Shown here piece by piece: positions 50,969-64,000 of a stretch of 64,000 bases of DNA. The position numbers and the translations under genes were made by a program. Source of the stretch: Chamaea fasciata. Taxonomy: Eukaryota > Chordata > Aves > Passeriformes > Sylviidae. The DNA is taken from the NCBI GenBank assembly GCA_029207755.1, contig JARCOQ010000002.1, positions 90,371,087-90,435,086 of the forward strand, written 5' to 3'. The stretch's first letter is position 1. Each line of letters opens with the position of its first letter. The notes beneath the pieces are model-generated. The model ran no database searches and had not been told where the DNA came from. It was given only the letters and a program-made list of their open reading frames with translations.

Positions 50969-53900
50969 GTAACTTCACATTCTTCTTGAAAACTGATGTA
51001 AAATATATTTCTTTCTTAATGTGCATATATTTTACACAAAGACCTTCTGTTAAAATTCATCTGGCTATCTGAACCCCCCCCTCCCCGGAATGCACACAGA
51101 GAGACATAGTCATTAAAGGATTGGCAGAACAAGATCTCCTTTCTTTTCTGAAGGGGGCCCTATCAAAAAGGACCTCCGAAAGTAGCCTTCATTGTGAGGT
51201 GCCGGGTGATGCAATCTTCTACGGCAGTGAAGATCTAGGATCTACTTCCTCCGTGTCCTAACTAGCAGACACATCTCTTATCCACACTGTATTAGCATTG
51301 TTCCATCCTCTGCTTCTGACGAACTGTTCTGGCATGTCACTGACTTTAAGTTCAGCAGGAACCCCTCTGAGCACTTACAAGTAGCTCCACCACAGCCAGA
51401 AGGTCGTTTTCTACCCATAGGATGTTCAGCACATAACCTCTGCTGTAATGACAGCAAGTGAAGGGCTTAAAGCACCTGCAGCCGTGGGGCTTGCCACGGC
51501 TCCGCAGAAACACTCAGCCTGGTCTGCAGCTCGCCCCTTTCCCTGATGCAAGCCCCTGCCTCCTCTCACTGGCAGGAAAACCACCAGGTGTGGGAGGCAG
51601 AAGGATCTCCTGCAGAGAATACCCTGCTGGCACAGGGTGGACACCAACCCACAGCTTGGGGAAGGCTGGGCAGTGAGACCGCAGCAAAATGGGAGAGGAG
51701 GCCGGACAGAGTCACGTTCTAGTGAAAGGAGACACTACAAGGAGGCCTGTGGAAGGAAAGGAGCTTGGTGGTAGGGAGGGACAGCTGGGGACTGAAAAGG
51801 ATTGAGAGCAGAGGAGATACAGGCACTGGGAGGGGAGGTGTGGTGTGAGGCTGGGTGCAGCAGATGGACCTCAGGCAGGAGACCTGAGGAGGGACCTGCT
51901 TAGGACAGCTGTAGTGCGAACAGAGGCCAGGGTGAGAGTTAACCTCTCGGGACTCTGAGGAGAAAGCACCTCTACCATGCAAACTGCTTCTGGCTTTGCC
52001 AGAATGCCCCTGTGCTTCCTGCTCAGTGCTGGGGGCTGATCCTTCACTTGGGAGTAGCTGCTTTGCTGTAGGTCTCAAAGAAAACAGGCAAGGAAGGCTC
52101 GGGACCATCCTGTTCATGTTGCATTGATACAGAAATGCTCTCTAGCATGCAGACCGGGATAGAGGGGCAGAGACAGGAGTGTACATGTGCAAACAAGACA
52201 TCATAGTAAGAAAAAACATAAATACAGTTTATTTTGACAAGTTTTGATGGTTTATGGGGTGCAATTTTTAATAAAGTACAAAACACAATGCCCTGGGTGA
52301 GAGACCTACTCTTTCATGATCTTAGAGATCAGCAGACAGAGCAAAAAACACTGGGAGCAAACACTGGGCAGTCATACAAACCTAGATGTACCTTGTTTCC
52401 TTTTCAGGATAAATCTCATGCCTCAATGCCATGATTTAAGGCACTTTTCCAACTGAAAGAAGAAATTTAAGAGCTGTAATATATTCTCATCAAACTGCAA
52501 CACAAGAATTGATAGCAGACACGAAGTATAAAAATACGTATCTCTCATAATGACTTTGCAAGTATTATAAATTAATAATAAAAGCTAATAACCAGTAAAT
52601 GACAAAAATGTTCTCAGATAACATTTAAAATTAGTAATTTAGCACTGAAAAATAAGTTTATTATTAATATAGACTTCTAAATGAAAATCTTATGTTTCAT
52701 ATCAAGGCTAGAAAACCAGCAAATAGCTGCCACAATATTGGTTTTTTCTTGGACAGAACAGGACAAATGGCAAATCTTAACAATATTTGTAGTTCTCAAC
52801 AGATGGCTTGGATAAAATAAACAAAGGTCTCATTAAAAAAATACTTCTAGGTCTTCTTATCATTGCAGCTGTTTTGCTTACACATACTTGAAAGTTGTTA
52901 TTAATATAATGTACGTTTTGTCTCTAATTTAAGCAAACCTTTTTCTCTGATTTTGGACAAGATTTGCAAAGGCAAATCTGTAAACTGATAAACTGAACTA
53001 CAGAAAAAAAGAAAAATGAAAGTCACAACAAAATGTTGCTTTTTAGACTCAGTGTGCACACTCAGCTTTCAGCCTTGTGCCTTCCCAAATCACCATCCCA
53101 CGACATTTGTTTCATTAGACATAGTGCAAGATGAAAATGCAAAGGGAAACAAAGTCTAAGTCAGTCCCTGGTTGCACCCCTATCATACTTACTCGTGAGG
53201 TGAGTTAAAAATGTGGCACTTGAAGAAATTCTGGTATTGGTTTATACATACTAGAATCTGAACTTCCCTGTAATTTCTAACTATACAGTTTTGATCTTCA
53301 AAGTAAAATATTGCTTAACACATCATGTATTTGTTTAAGAGGTGTGAAAAAATTAAGAGTTTGGATAAGTGGTACCATAAAAAATGTAGCTATTTCTACC
53401 TTTCACAGCAATCAAATAAAATCTTCTGTGAAAACAAACTGTGTGCAGATATCACACCTTGAAATACAGCACTCCTTAGTTACAGGCAGGGGAGAGAATG
53501 AACAGAAAATGTCAGGTTTCTATTTCACACAACATGGAAGACTAGGAGCCTGATACTACACCTACTGAAATGAACTCCAGGATAACTGGTGAGCTCAAAA
53601 TTCAATTAAATCTTGACAGAAGCATGCATCAAGAAGTGAAATGACTCAGTGGAGAAACTGGGCTTAATGGGCAGATCTCTGCAGAAATCAAGTACCCGCA
53701 GTATGGTAACAAAGAGATTAAGCAGCCTCTCTCTGCTTTGCCAGTCAGCAAACTAACAGCCATGACATCCAATACACATTCAATAAACCAAGACAGTAAA
53801 CTTCTAAAGAGATGATTGTACTTGATTCAATTATCCAGGAAACACAAATAATAGGAGATGGTCACAGGAGTTTCACCGTTTCTCCTCTTGACTAACTGCA

Positions 53901-55024
53901 GACCACTAGTGAAGGAACAGTCATTCCCCATCCCTGTTCCACCAGTGCCATGGCCATGTGTTCTCATTCTTGCCCTGATATCAGCCCAAATGACCTCAGG
54001 ATGAGTCAGGGCAGGATGCAGATACGACAGTAAGCACACTTCTCTCTCCTCAAAAAAGGCAAATTTCTGATTAATTAACCATCAGTTTAATGGTTCAAAC
54101 CACTGCAAGGTATCTGACACAAGAGAAACCATGGGAAGCCAAAGGCAAGGGAAATAAAAAAGTAGATGTGCTTGCAAAATGGTTTGGGATCAACAGTCTT
54201 GAAAAAGTTTCAAAAAATCAAAAATGATATTAAAAATAGTTGCTGATGGGTTTTTGGGTTTGTTTGGGTTTTTTAAAATGGTCTCATTTATTAGGTGGCA
54301 GCAGCAACATTGTTTACTAATAGCAGTAAAATTGCTGCTTGACATTAGAAACTTCTGTTTGTGGAAAATGCAGTTCTGTTGACAGGACATCTAAGAGCTG
54401 TCAGAACCTAATAAGCTCACCAAGTGTTGACTCTACACCACGCAAACCCACAACTTTGCATCAAGTATGGTGAAATGTGATATTCTACGTCATTTTTCAA
54501 ACGATTTTTCAAAAACTAGGGTGAAAAAAAGTGTCAAAGATGGAAACAAAAATATTGAAGCAAAAATGCTATTTCATGTCTTAACTGTTCATAATCTAAC
54601 TGTGGTTGCTTGCTGGCAGAAGCAGCTGAGGTGAAGAACAAGAGCAGGTAGCAGTCCCGGATATCCAAGTTTACACAGAGTCATCACTGGCCAGACGCCT
54701 CCCAGGCTGCCTCCGGATGAGACAGGTGTTGCTGTTTCCCTGTGCTCCCACCCTTGCCGTGCCCTGACTTTATCAGGGGAGGAGATGCCAAGTGCCAAGC
54801 TTTGCCTCGCCCTGCTTCCTTCCCATGCCACCTCACCTCTAGGAAAGGAAACCCAGGTGACTGAGCTGGGCAGGAGCCACAAGCAGACTCTCACCTCTGC
54901 AAGCAGAGGACCAGACTTACCATGGGGCACACACCCCTTATTCTCCCAAACAAGAAAAACTGCTTGAAGCCCACTGGCACTACTGTGCAGTGGTGTGCCT
55001 GACCTTATTTCTGCTGGGAATGTT

Positions 55025-55040
55025 CCTCCCTCCCTCCCTC
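55025..55040. repeat. (CCTC)n simple repeat
   Basis: About four tandem CCTC units. Confidence 0.75.
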
Positions 55041-57065
55041 ATCAATTCCACCACGCTTGTCTGATGTTTCCTTTTCTGCTGTGTCAAATACAGATAACAA
55101 GTTACTCGAGGCAGGGATCTGTCGAGAGCAGTATAGCTCATCAGCAAAGCGTTTGGCAGGCTGTAAAAAAATGGAGCAGAGCAAATGACCAGCCTTTAAA
55201 ACAAACACAATTTCATTTATTCATAGCTTCATAACTTACTAATTCATTGCTTAATGTGTTATCAGCAATACACTTTAAAGATCAGGCTTTGACCCTCAAA
55301 ATTTCTTTCTAAAGGCATAAATAGTTAAACTAAGTTCTTCCCTCTACAATTACCAATGGATTGATAATTTTCAAAATCTGAGGTCTCCAGCATTAATGAT
55401 GCCATAAAATCAAACCTGACGTTTCTAATAACTTCTCTCTGAGTACTTTTCAACTCCAGTAAATTGTAGCCAGAGCAGCTCCTTGTGAAGCACTCTGATC
55501 TCAATGGGATGAATGGGCCATGACGGACAGGGCAGCCCTTGCAGTCCTGGACAGGCTGTATGGCAGGGTCTGGGGAGAAACAAGATATGCAAACCCCCAG
55601 CACAGCACCCAGAGTGACCCTGCTCCCTGCACAGGAGAGCAGCACACAGGTGGCAAGGCTTGTGAGACCCCCACAGAGCCCAACGAGCAAAAATACCCCT
55701 TGTAAAGCTAACCCACAGCTGATCTGCTGCCAGGAGCAGGAAGCAGAGAAAAGGGTTAGGAAAGAGAGGAGAGAGGATGTACAAGTCTTGCTTCCTTTTC
55801 TTCCACGAGTATCTTTAAAATTGAATAATATAAACCACATTTGTTGCTATTTAATGACGAAGGTCTAGCACTCTGTACCAGCCACGCACCACATGTCTCA
55901 CATGTCAGGGAAACTTGCAGGCTGGTTGTCAAACCAGCAAGACTGCTGGTCCAGGGGGGTGGTGATAGTGAGTGAGTGGGAAGGCTCCTCTGTCCCGTAG
56001 CACTGCCTGCTCCTGCTTTCCTTCTCAGGCAGGGTGCACGCCAAAGAGCCACGCTGCAGCTCAGGGAATGTCCACGTGCAGAAAGTCAGGAGCTACTTGA
56101 TGGGAAAGGATGGAAGAGGAACTCCTGAGGGAATGTGGGGGAACAGGAGGGGCTTCTCCGCAATCCAAGTGCCAAGTGGTGACACCCACACCCCTTCCTG
56201 CCTTGGCAGTCGCACATCAGGACTGTCTCAAATACCTGTATTTCCCTTCAAACTACTCTTGGATCTCTCTAAACTCCCATCCTCCTTTGGGGATAAAATT
56301 TAAATCCCGCCTCTTCCCACCAGCTCCAATAAGAGTTCCCTGCAGTATCATATGAATGTCAGGGGGAGTCTTTACTGAATTCAGCCCTAGACAACTATCC
56401 TACAAGAATCATTGTGGGGTGTTTAAAAAGAGTATCAAATAAAGTGTAGAGTTATTGTTCTGTTTCCCTGTTTTAAAAGACATGTGGTAAGATGCTGCAA
56501 CATTTCTTCCTGATTTTCTGAAGCCTGAGTGGGAACTGTTAGTACTACTTTAACTGGGATAATTGCTAAGCACACCTTGCAAAATTAGCAATGTAGTCTT
56601 TAATGCATACCTTTACTCTCCTTATGCAAAATTATGGCAGCTCTCTGTGCCACCCAGACCTTTTCAATTCCGTTAGATCTTCAAAAATGTAAACAATTGC
56701 TTTGAAAAACACCTCCCACTGCCACACTGAAATAGTTCATCTTCTGTCTTCATACAACAACAGAGAGAAGCTGTTTCTATTAATATCCCTCTCCCGCTCC
56801 AGGCTTTGTGTTCTCAAAGAAATTCAGGTATACAATTTTCATAGGAATTGACTTTGAAACAATGATGGCACTGAAGTCAGACACAGATTGCAATGTCCTT
56901 GAAAGGCAAGTAAAGCATGAGCTGGGAGCAAGAAACACTGAAAAGACTCAGCAGAAAGAAATGAAGAAAATATGGAATTAGAGAGCTAAAAATGCTATGT
57001 GTTGGTTTGTACTTTTTTCTTGCCTTTATTTCACAAGTGATTTATCTGATGTAGAAAGGTCCTGG

Positions 57066-57119
57066 TTTTTTTTTTTTTTTTTGTTTTGTTTTTTTGTTTT
57101 TTTTTTTGTTTTTTTTTTT
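57066..57119. repeat. T-rich low-complexity tract
   Basis: About 54 bases of T interrupted by single G residues. No retrogene body is recognisable next to it on the complementary strand. Confidence 0.85.
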
Positions 57120-59543
57120 CCTGTCAGCTGTTGGTAGCATTTTGAAAACCATCAACAACTTGGATGACTTTCTTTTGATCCGTCCAGTGCACTCAGATGC
57201 TCTTTGCCTCTCTTTACATCCAAGTCTCTGTTATCAGAATGCCAATGTACATGCCACAGGTCACTTGCAACCTCAGGAGCAGTTGCACAGAACCCAGAAA
57301 TAGAATTTTTGACTGTGGCTGTCCTCAACAAAACCACCTGTGCCAGGATCACAGTAAATGTCTGGGTCCTGAGCAGACTGGAGCTATGTCATAATTAGAG
57401 CCTGGCATCTACTCAAGCATGAATTAAGTAACGATGATGAATTTTCATCACTCTTGTGATTCTGTGAATGTAGGTCATATTCCATCATAACTATATATAG
57501 CTACTATGAACATAAAGCTATTGTTTTTCAGACAGTGTATTATGGGGACCCAGCTTCATGTCCTACTAAATGCCCATCTATGAACACATCCAGAGAATCT
57601 TTTTTTATCACCTCATTTCTGCCAGCTTTTGGTTCTCATCCAAGCGGCATATCCAAACATACTTGTTTCACTTCCTTAGCCCATCTTTCCCCTTCTCCCA
57701 TTGTCAACAGTCCTCAAAGTATACTAGAAAAATTCCTTCCCCAAACACAAACATGCTTTTTTTTTTTTTTCTGGTTTGTTTCACCATATGTTTGGGTGGA
57801 AGCTTTAATTTTGTTTTTAAGTATTATAACAAAAATAGAATGTTTTATATAAATGTACTTTGTCATCACAAATATGCTGAAAGGCTGTGTAAACTGTCTC
57901 AAAAAAGTGAAATGCTAAGTAAGAAAGCATCAAGCTTCCTTTTATAAATCCATTTGGTAATAACAACCAAGTTCCAGACTCAGCTGGAAACTGAAAACAA
58001 AACCCAGCAATAGAATTTTCCAGTGTTTAGAGAGGAATTAATGTATGTATCAACAAGGGGATACAAGACAGGTAAATTTTGCCCTCCCTCCCACACCCGA
58101 GACACCTGCCTGAGAGTTCAGGCACTTCTCAGAGGCAAACAGGGAATCAGAAAAACCCACTCAGCTTTCACCTCGCCACCAAGTGTCTCTCTTCACTGCA
58201 GTAAATCTGAAAATTGCAAATGTTAAGGTAATGGAAACAGAGAACAACCAATTCAATTACAAATATTCCCCAGCAGCAGGATAGAGAGCCATAAGGAACA
58301 TTTCAGCTTGGCAGGGCCTTTCCACAGCAGTTTCTTCAGTGGGCATCATGCCTGTAGTAACACACGCAAGGTAAATGCAGAAAGGAGAAACAAATCAGTC
58401 ACGCAACGTGCTGGTTCCTTTAAACTGATACAAGACTGGTTTTACAAAGCTCTTGTTGAAACACTGGCATGTGACATGAGGTAACCTCAAACGACCAGGT
58501 AAGTAACATTGGGTTACTTGGAGAGAAAACCAGCAGCCCAGGACCAAATAGTGAAAAGGGAAACAGCTTTGTCCATCCCAGAAGCCAGACACAGAGTGTT
58601 TACAAAAAAGGCTGTAATTTATCATTTGGTATTTTTAATGATGAAGGTTGTAGCCTGAAGAGCAATTTTTAAAATCAGCTATGTGTATTCTCATCATTTT
58701 CTATTTATATAAATTATCTTGGTGTTTCATATGCAAAGCCACCCTCCCTTTAAATTCATCAGATGATAGGCAGGAATTGAAAGAAAAGGAAAATACATTT
58801 CTGGCTCAACAGGAATTGAGACTTTAAAAGAACTAGGACAGTCACTTCTCAGAGCAAATTTTCTGCCTGCCACATGAAATACTGAAGACAGAAAGACTTT
58901 CAGTAAAACTGTCACTTAGCAAATGCCTCAAGCACAGGAAGGGTGACAGCACTTACAGCCCTGAAGTAACAGCACAGGTGAAAAACAGGAGCTTACTTAT
59001 TGCACAGCAGTGCAGTTCTCAACTTGCCAAATACCTGTTTGCCCAGATTATCAATTTCAAAAAGGCAGACTGCTGCCAAGCAGCATTACACACCAAAATC
59101 CTCAAAACCTAGCAGTACCATGCTGCACTGTGCTTTATCAGCTCGTCACAATTTGAGTGCCACATTCTACTAGAAAACTGCTTTGCCCTGTGCTCTCAAA
59201 GGGATTTAAGTGCCTAAGGCACCATCACAATGGCTCCTACCAAGCTCAAACACCATCAACCTTCACATGAAGGTAGAAACATTTGGGGATGGCTGTCACA
59301 AGGCTTCTCCATTTCAGCTTTCTCCCATGCTGAATGAAACTCACAGCCAGTTACACTTTCTGTGTGACCAAGTTCAACATTTCTCCATTGCAGCAAGGGT
59401 TTCATTGTGTCCCACTCCCTACTGCTCCAGGGAACCATGCAGGAAGCTCAACAGCCTGCTCCATGCCCCTGGAACACCACAACTCAAATAGCACTTCCCA
59501 TCAGTCATCAAGAAATTCAAAGCATTATTACAGAAACTCAAAA

Positions 59544-59576
59544 GCAAAAAAAAAACAAAACAAAAACAAAAAAAAC
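59544..59576. repeat. A-rich low-complexity tract
   Basis: A-runs interrupted by single C residues. No SINE or processed pseudogene is recognisable upstream. Confidence 0.8.
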
Positions 59577-60662
59577 CCAGCAGAGGCCGACTGAGGATAA
59601 AACTAATGTGTGAGACTACTGTAAGTAAGGGGATTTATTGTCTAAAACTGCCCAGTCTGTGCAGGAAGTCAACCTCCAAGATGATGATTCCATCTCTACC
59701 TGCACCCAGGACTGTGTGCTTAGGCTGACTGAGGAGGCTGCACCCATGGTGCTGTTAAGGGCAATGTTAAAGGCTGGACTTCCAGACAGTTTGCATCACC
59801 ACAAAGCTGCATTCCTGCGTGTGGTGAGCCAAGTGGCTCATGCTTAAGCTATCTAGCTGTGAGGATAAGTAACTAGAGAGGGGTCAAAATAGCCAACACA
59901 GTATTGCAGGGTTAACTCAAAAGACCTACAAGTAATTAATCTGTATAAAAGCATTAAAGATCCTGATCTTTCTGTCTGAAATGAGAGCTGCTATTTAATG
60001 GGACAAGACAAAAGAAACAGTGGAAGTAGACCGGATATTGTAAAACAGCAGGCTCAAACTTCCAGCTGAAATGCAGTGTTTCGGATACTGAAAACCTTAA
60101 GAAGTTGTTAGAGCTGACACACAAGCAACAAAATCTCAAGTAGCTGGCTTGATCTTCTCCATTTAACGAAAAAGTGAGTGACCCAAATGCCTCCTACTCC
60201 CAGGTTTTGGCCAACGCATCAGCTTAGAGCAAACACCTTGAAGACAACACAGCCTGTGTTACATGCAGACACTCCGCCCCTGCTCTGCGCTGTTCCTTTT
60301 CTGCAGAAGTTCCCTGTTATTTGATATGCACGAGGTAATCTTGCAGCTTGGCTCTTTGTGGTTGGAAGCGTGGCTGGCAGCTGTGCCAGGCACTCCTGCC
60401 AAGAAAATATTCTGAGACACCATGGTAATAAAAACGCATCAAAGGAAAAGGCTTTTTTCTTCTTTCATATCACTAAGTACTTAAATCCAGGCAGGGCTTT
60501 CCCAGCTCTGCAAGCTTTCAGTATACATACCCAAAGTCCATAAACTGAAGGGGAGACTGACAAATATGCACCAAACAATCCTCTGAAAAGCCATTATAAT
60601 GTGCCATCATTTACTGTTTAATACCTATTTTTGGATATGAAGTCAGTGATAGATGTTTTCTT

Positions 60663-60701
60663 GGGGGGTGGGGGGAGGAGTTGTATGTTAAAAAAAAAAA
60701 A
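60663..60701. repeat. G-rich run followed by poly(A)
   Basis: Two runs of six G separated by one T, then GG, followed after about ten bases by an A12 run. Confidence 0.75.
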
Positions 60702-63700
60702 GAAACCTTGTTATGATGAAATGTTTTGGGACACAATCTTTAGGCAACAATAACTTGGTTAAAAATAAAATGTAATCAACCTTAATGTTGATCAAAATAT
60801 TTTTCCTCAGATTCCCCAAAAGGCAACCAGCTCCTTTTAACAAGGACAATTCTGTTGCCACCTCTGAACCTTACTCCCGCTAGTTTCACTAAATTCAGCT
60901 GTTTGAGCTGTAAAATAAAGAGTTTTGTTTAGGCCAGAATATGCTAAGAAATGGATGCCATGTGCTCCCAGAATCTGTGGCAGTGCATCCTCAAGGAAAA
61001 TATGTGCAATCCGCTCCTTACTGCTTGTGTCTGTTCAATTGCAACTCCCACCCTTTCTTTGAAAATTTTAAACCTCATGTCAGGAAGGGCATGCCTACTT
61101 TTTCTATTTTCAGCAGAAAAGCTGAAAGGAAGGGCAAGCAAGTTACTACCAGGCAGAGGCATTCCCCAGTACTGCTGAAGGCCACCTGGGTGCAGTGGCT
61201 GTGCAAACAACCTGCAGATTTCAGAGCCCTCACATGGATCTCTCCACCTCTACCAGCTACATAGAAAGCCGACAAAGTTGCCAAGTAGTAAATCAATGCC
61301 TTCATGCTCAGACATGCCTGCTTGCCAAATTAACAGAAGCATACAGAGCACTCTGCCACATGGAGAAAGACTTCCTGAGTTCCCAAAGATGAAAATCAAG
61401 AGAACCACGGGCAGAAGCTACAAGCGTATGAAAGAGCAGGCAAGCTCACAAGAGTGTAGGAATGGGGAGGACACACAGAACAGGTCCTTCCAGCTGCCCA
61501 CAACTTTAGAATGTCCCTTCAGTATGCCTGAGGATGTTCCTGTTTGTTCTTGCAATAATCCAACTCACCCCAGTGATTCTGGGTACTTGGAGATGGTGTG
61601 TGAGTCCCTTCCTCCCACATCTGTGCCTCATTTGTCAAGACAGGTGAGCCAGCCTTCAAAACTTCAAAAGCCTGCCTGTCAAGAACAGAAAGCCAGGGAA
61701 ATGTAATGTAAACTTTGGGCCCAAACTGTGAATAAGACTGAAAACGTGGAGCTACTGAAAAGTGACAGAGGCTGAAATGGCTATGGGATGCTACCTGTAC
61801 TTAAAATACCAGCACTGCATACGTATTTACAGAGGAACCACATGTTTTCCTTCTTTGGTTTGCAGATGTTTCTTCTTTCTGCAGAGCATTAAAACCGTGT
61901 TTGAGGAGAGGAAACAGATGGTAGCTGTAATAGTGGCACTTTTCCAAGGTGGAAAGAAACCATTATAGTGGGGCTTCCACAAGCTTAAGGCTGAGAATGT
62001 CAGATTTGTATTGCCTGTTTGCATGATTTAGACAACACGTCACTGCAAGGCTTACAAACGATGCAAATGTAGGGTAGTGACTGACACTGAGAGCCTTAAC
62101 CCTGTCTCTGTGTCAGTCAGAGCAAAGGGAGTCCTAAACTGCATTCCCATGGCAGTCAGGGATATGGACAATCCATGAGGTCCCAGGTCAGATCTGTTTA
62201 TCATCTCAGGCTTCAACCTCTGAGCTACTGTTCCATGGGGAGGGGAAGTCTTGCCCAAAACAGAAATTTGTGGAAGAGGGTTGAATTTAGCACAGCAACA
62301 GAACTGAAATAGAAGAAGAAAAATAAAAACTACATCCAAATAAAGAGAAATTATGCCATTATCTATCAAAACAATAAACATGGACAAAAATAAGATTTTG
62401 GGGTTTTTTTGTATCAATAATAATTTCACAGTTTTTTTCTGAAATAACCCAAAATTCTAATGGAAAATAAATAAATAAATGAAACAACCAGAGAATTCCT
62501 TTAAGTAATTTCTGCCTTTTATGGATTTTTATGAGAACGGCAAAAGCAATTAGTCTGGTCATCCAAGTCCAGGTGGCCATTTGATAGAAGTAAAGTGGCT
62601 GGGAAGACTGAGGAGCATATCTGGGAAAAAAATAAAAGAAGATGCCATGGGAACACCCTTTACATTTGTTGGGAAAGTGTAGGGTGCATTTTGAAATGTG
62701 GAGCAGGAGTCAGAGCTGGAATGTGAAGCAGATGATAATATTAAACTAGGGAGCATGATTTTGGTAGCTAAGTATATCCAGAAGGAGAAGATAATGTATC
62801 TGTAAGGGGCAGGAGAATAAGGTGAAGATGAGGAAGATGAGAAATAATCAATCAAAGCTTTGCCAGAGAAAGCTGTCCAGATTTGTGAGATGCAGCAGAG
62901 GAAGGCACTTGAGGGACTCGGTGAGAGGATCACACCTTGGTAAGAGAGTAAGGCAAGGTCAGTAATGTGCCGTGGGGGCTGGGAATGTGAGTAAATCAGA
63001 ATTTGGTCAGAGCAGAGGGAGAAGGATCTCTAAGGCAAGTGATGGTGGCCCAGAAAGGTTGTGTGAGTGCAAGCCTGACACAGGGGACTTGTCAGCAGGA
63101 AAGCAGCCAGAGGCACAAAGGCTGTTCTGGTAGAAGAGTGAAAGATTACAGACACACCCAGACTTACCATTCCTAACCTCAGGCACTGGGAGATGTTAGG
63201 TTGGGTGCTGAGCTACTCCAGGCTTCCTGGCCCCCAACCCAGTCATAGGAATGACCAGTGCACCTTAGAAGGTGGAAGGACTTCCCTTCTTAACATGCCC
63301 GCTTCTCTCTGTTCAGCACACAAGGGTTTTAGAACTCCTCTTCTGACTCAAAAAGCTCAAAACTACCTGGGATACATCTCAGCCTGCCTGCAGAATAATT
63401 TGGGAAAAAAAACCCCCACAAGCTAAGGAGGAAGAACATTTTTTTTCCCACCTAGAATCCTACAAAGGAGAAAATCCCTTGATGCCTGAAGCTGTACCGT
63501 GGGGAAGCCAGGGGAACCTCTGCACTTCAATTACTCCTGAGCACCGAGCTATTGAAAAAGTCTGAACATGATCTTGGGCTGTTAAGGAAATCTTTGGTTA
63601 CAAAAGGTTTCTGAAACAACAGAACTGCAGTGAAGCCAGATAGAGGATTATTAGACCCAAGGACTCCTAGAAGGGGAGACAGCGACACAGAAACTGTCTG

Positions 63701-63910
63701 AGCAACCTGAAAGCAACAAGGGAGGGAGGGGAGTAAAGGAAAAAGGAAACCCGAAACCTATAAATACAACCACTGTCTGCATAAAAGCGCTGCCTTTGGC
63801 CTGAGAATACCTGCACAAGGATTACTACACAGAGGAAGAAAGAGAAGGGGGAGGAGAGGGACCAGCTAAATCACGACAACGTGGAACTGGCTGTAAAGTA
63901 AAGGCTGCCT

Positions 63911-63917
63911 TTCCTCT

Positions 63918-63949
<32 letters not shown>
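63911..63949. repeat. Pyrimidine tract ending in T29
   Basis: TTCCTCTCTC followed by 29 T residues. Read on the minus strand it is an A29 run, but no retroposed body can be judged because the window ends 51 bases further on. Confidence 0.85.
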
Positions 63950-63953
<4 letters not shown>

Positions 63954-64000
63954 CTCCCTTTAAATATTCAAGTTTAACAAGCTAAAAATCCACACACGGT

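Larger units (their letters stand above)
49971..64000 (-). other. Non-coding stretch to window end
   Basis: No exon or gene family is recognisable. GC-richer, stop-poor patches at about 51440-51720, 54590-55060 and 55500-56200 generate overlapping open frames on both strands, the longest a 171-codon ATG-initiated frame on the minus strand at 55325-55840. A purine-rich block at about 62580-62990 gives a Ser-rich open frame on its complement. Low-complexity tracts are listed separately. Confidence 0.6.

Noticed and set aside
54880..54930. Two minus-strand donor-like sites (CATG|GTAAGT and GCAGAG|GTGAGA) close together
   Set aside because: No convincing acceptor or promoter lies before them and no conserved peptide is encoded.
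61278..61706. 142-codon plus-strand open frame
   Set aside because: As drawn it starts with TTG, has no recognisable domain and no splice or promoter context; it is within chance expectation for 64 kb in six frames.
62559..62933. 124-codon Ser-rich minus-strand open frame
   Set aside because: It is the complement of a purine-rich stretch; the Ser-rich composition follows from the base bias, not from coding constraint.
63921..63949. T29 run as the poly(A) tail of a processed pseudogene on the minus strand
   Set aside because: Only 51 bases of the possible body are inside the window and they match no gene I recognise.

Overview
The window looks like vertebrate nuclear DNA, most probably from a bird. 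It is AT-rich, intron-like and poor in repeats. The recognisable interspersed repeats all fit CR1 LINEs, in both orientations, including 3' ends with the typical avian/reptilian 'TTCTATGA'-type tail. The only protein-coding sequence I can support is two exons of one gene on the minus strand. These encode the start of the CRAL-TRIO (Sec14-like) domain of MCF2L (Dbs/Ost), a Dbl-family Rho guanine-nucleotide exchange factor. No bacterial, plasmid, phage or viral gene organisation was seen.

Layout, read along the minus strand (high to low coordinates): from 64000 down to 10018 there is about 54 kb with no coding exon I can assign. This is either a very large 5' intron or region holding alternative first exons, or sequence upstream of the promoter of a short isoform. 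The first certain exon is 9934-10017 (84 nt). Then comes an intron of 8,974 nt, the second certain exon at 845-959 (115 nt), and the start of the next intron, which runs off the window at base 1. The two exons join in frame (phase 1 junction, completing a Gly codon). The product matches mammalian MCF2L much better than MCF2 or MCF2L2.

Repeats: a decayed CR1-like ORF2 fragment lies at 1-335 on the minus strand. CR1 3' pieces lie at 3057-3110, 4271-4344, 41296-41563 and 49896-49970 on the plus strand, and at 17739-18040 and 22752-22890 on the minus strand. Short low-complexity tracts and several perfect short palindromes are scattered through the introns.

Hunt result: I found no novel multi-gene system. 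The leads worth checking are three candidate exons upstream of the certain MCF2L exons, all with splice phases that fit the known downstream exon: a 7-codon candidate first exon at 19237-19258, a 79-codon candidate first exon at 34590-34827 with a TATA-like and a GC-box-like element upstream, and a phase 1-1 30-nt microexon candidate at 30598-30627. I also note homeodomain-type inverted repeats and a G-quadruplex motif. All of these are inferences that need transcript or conservation data.
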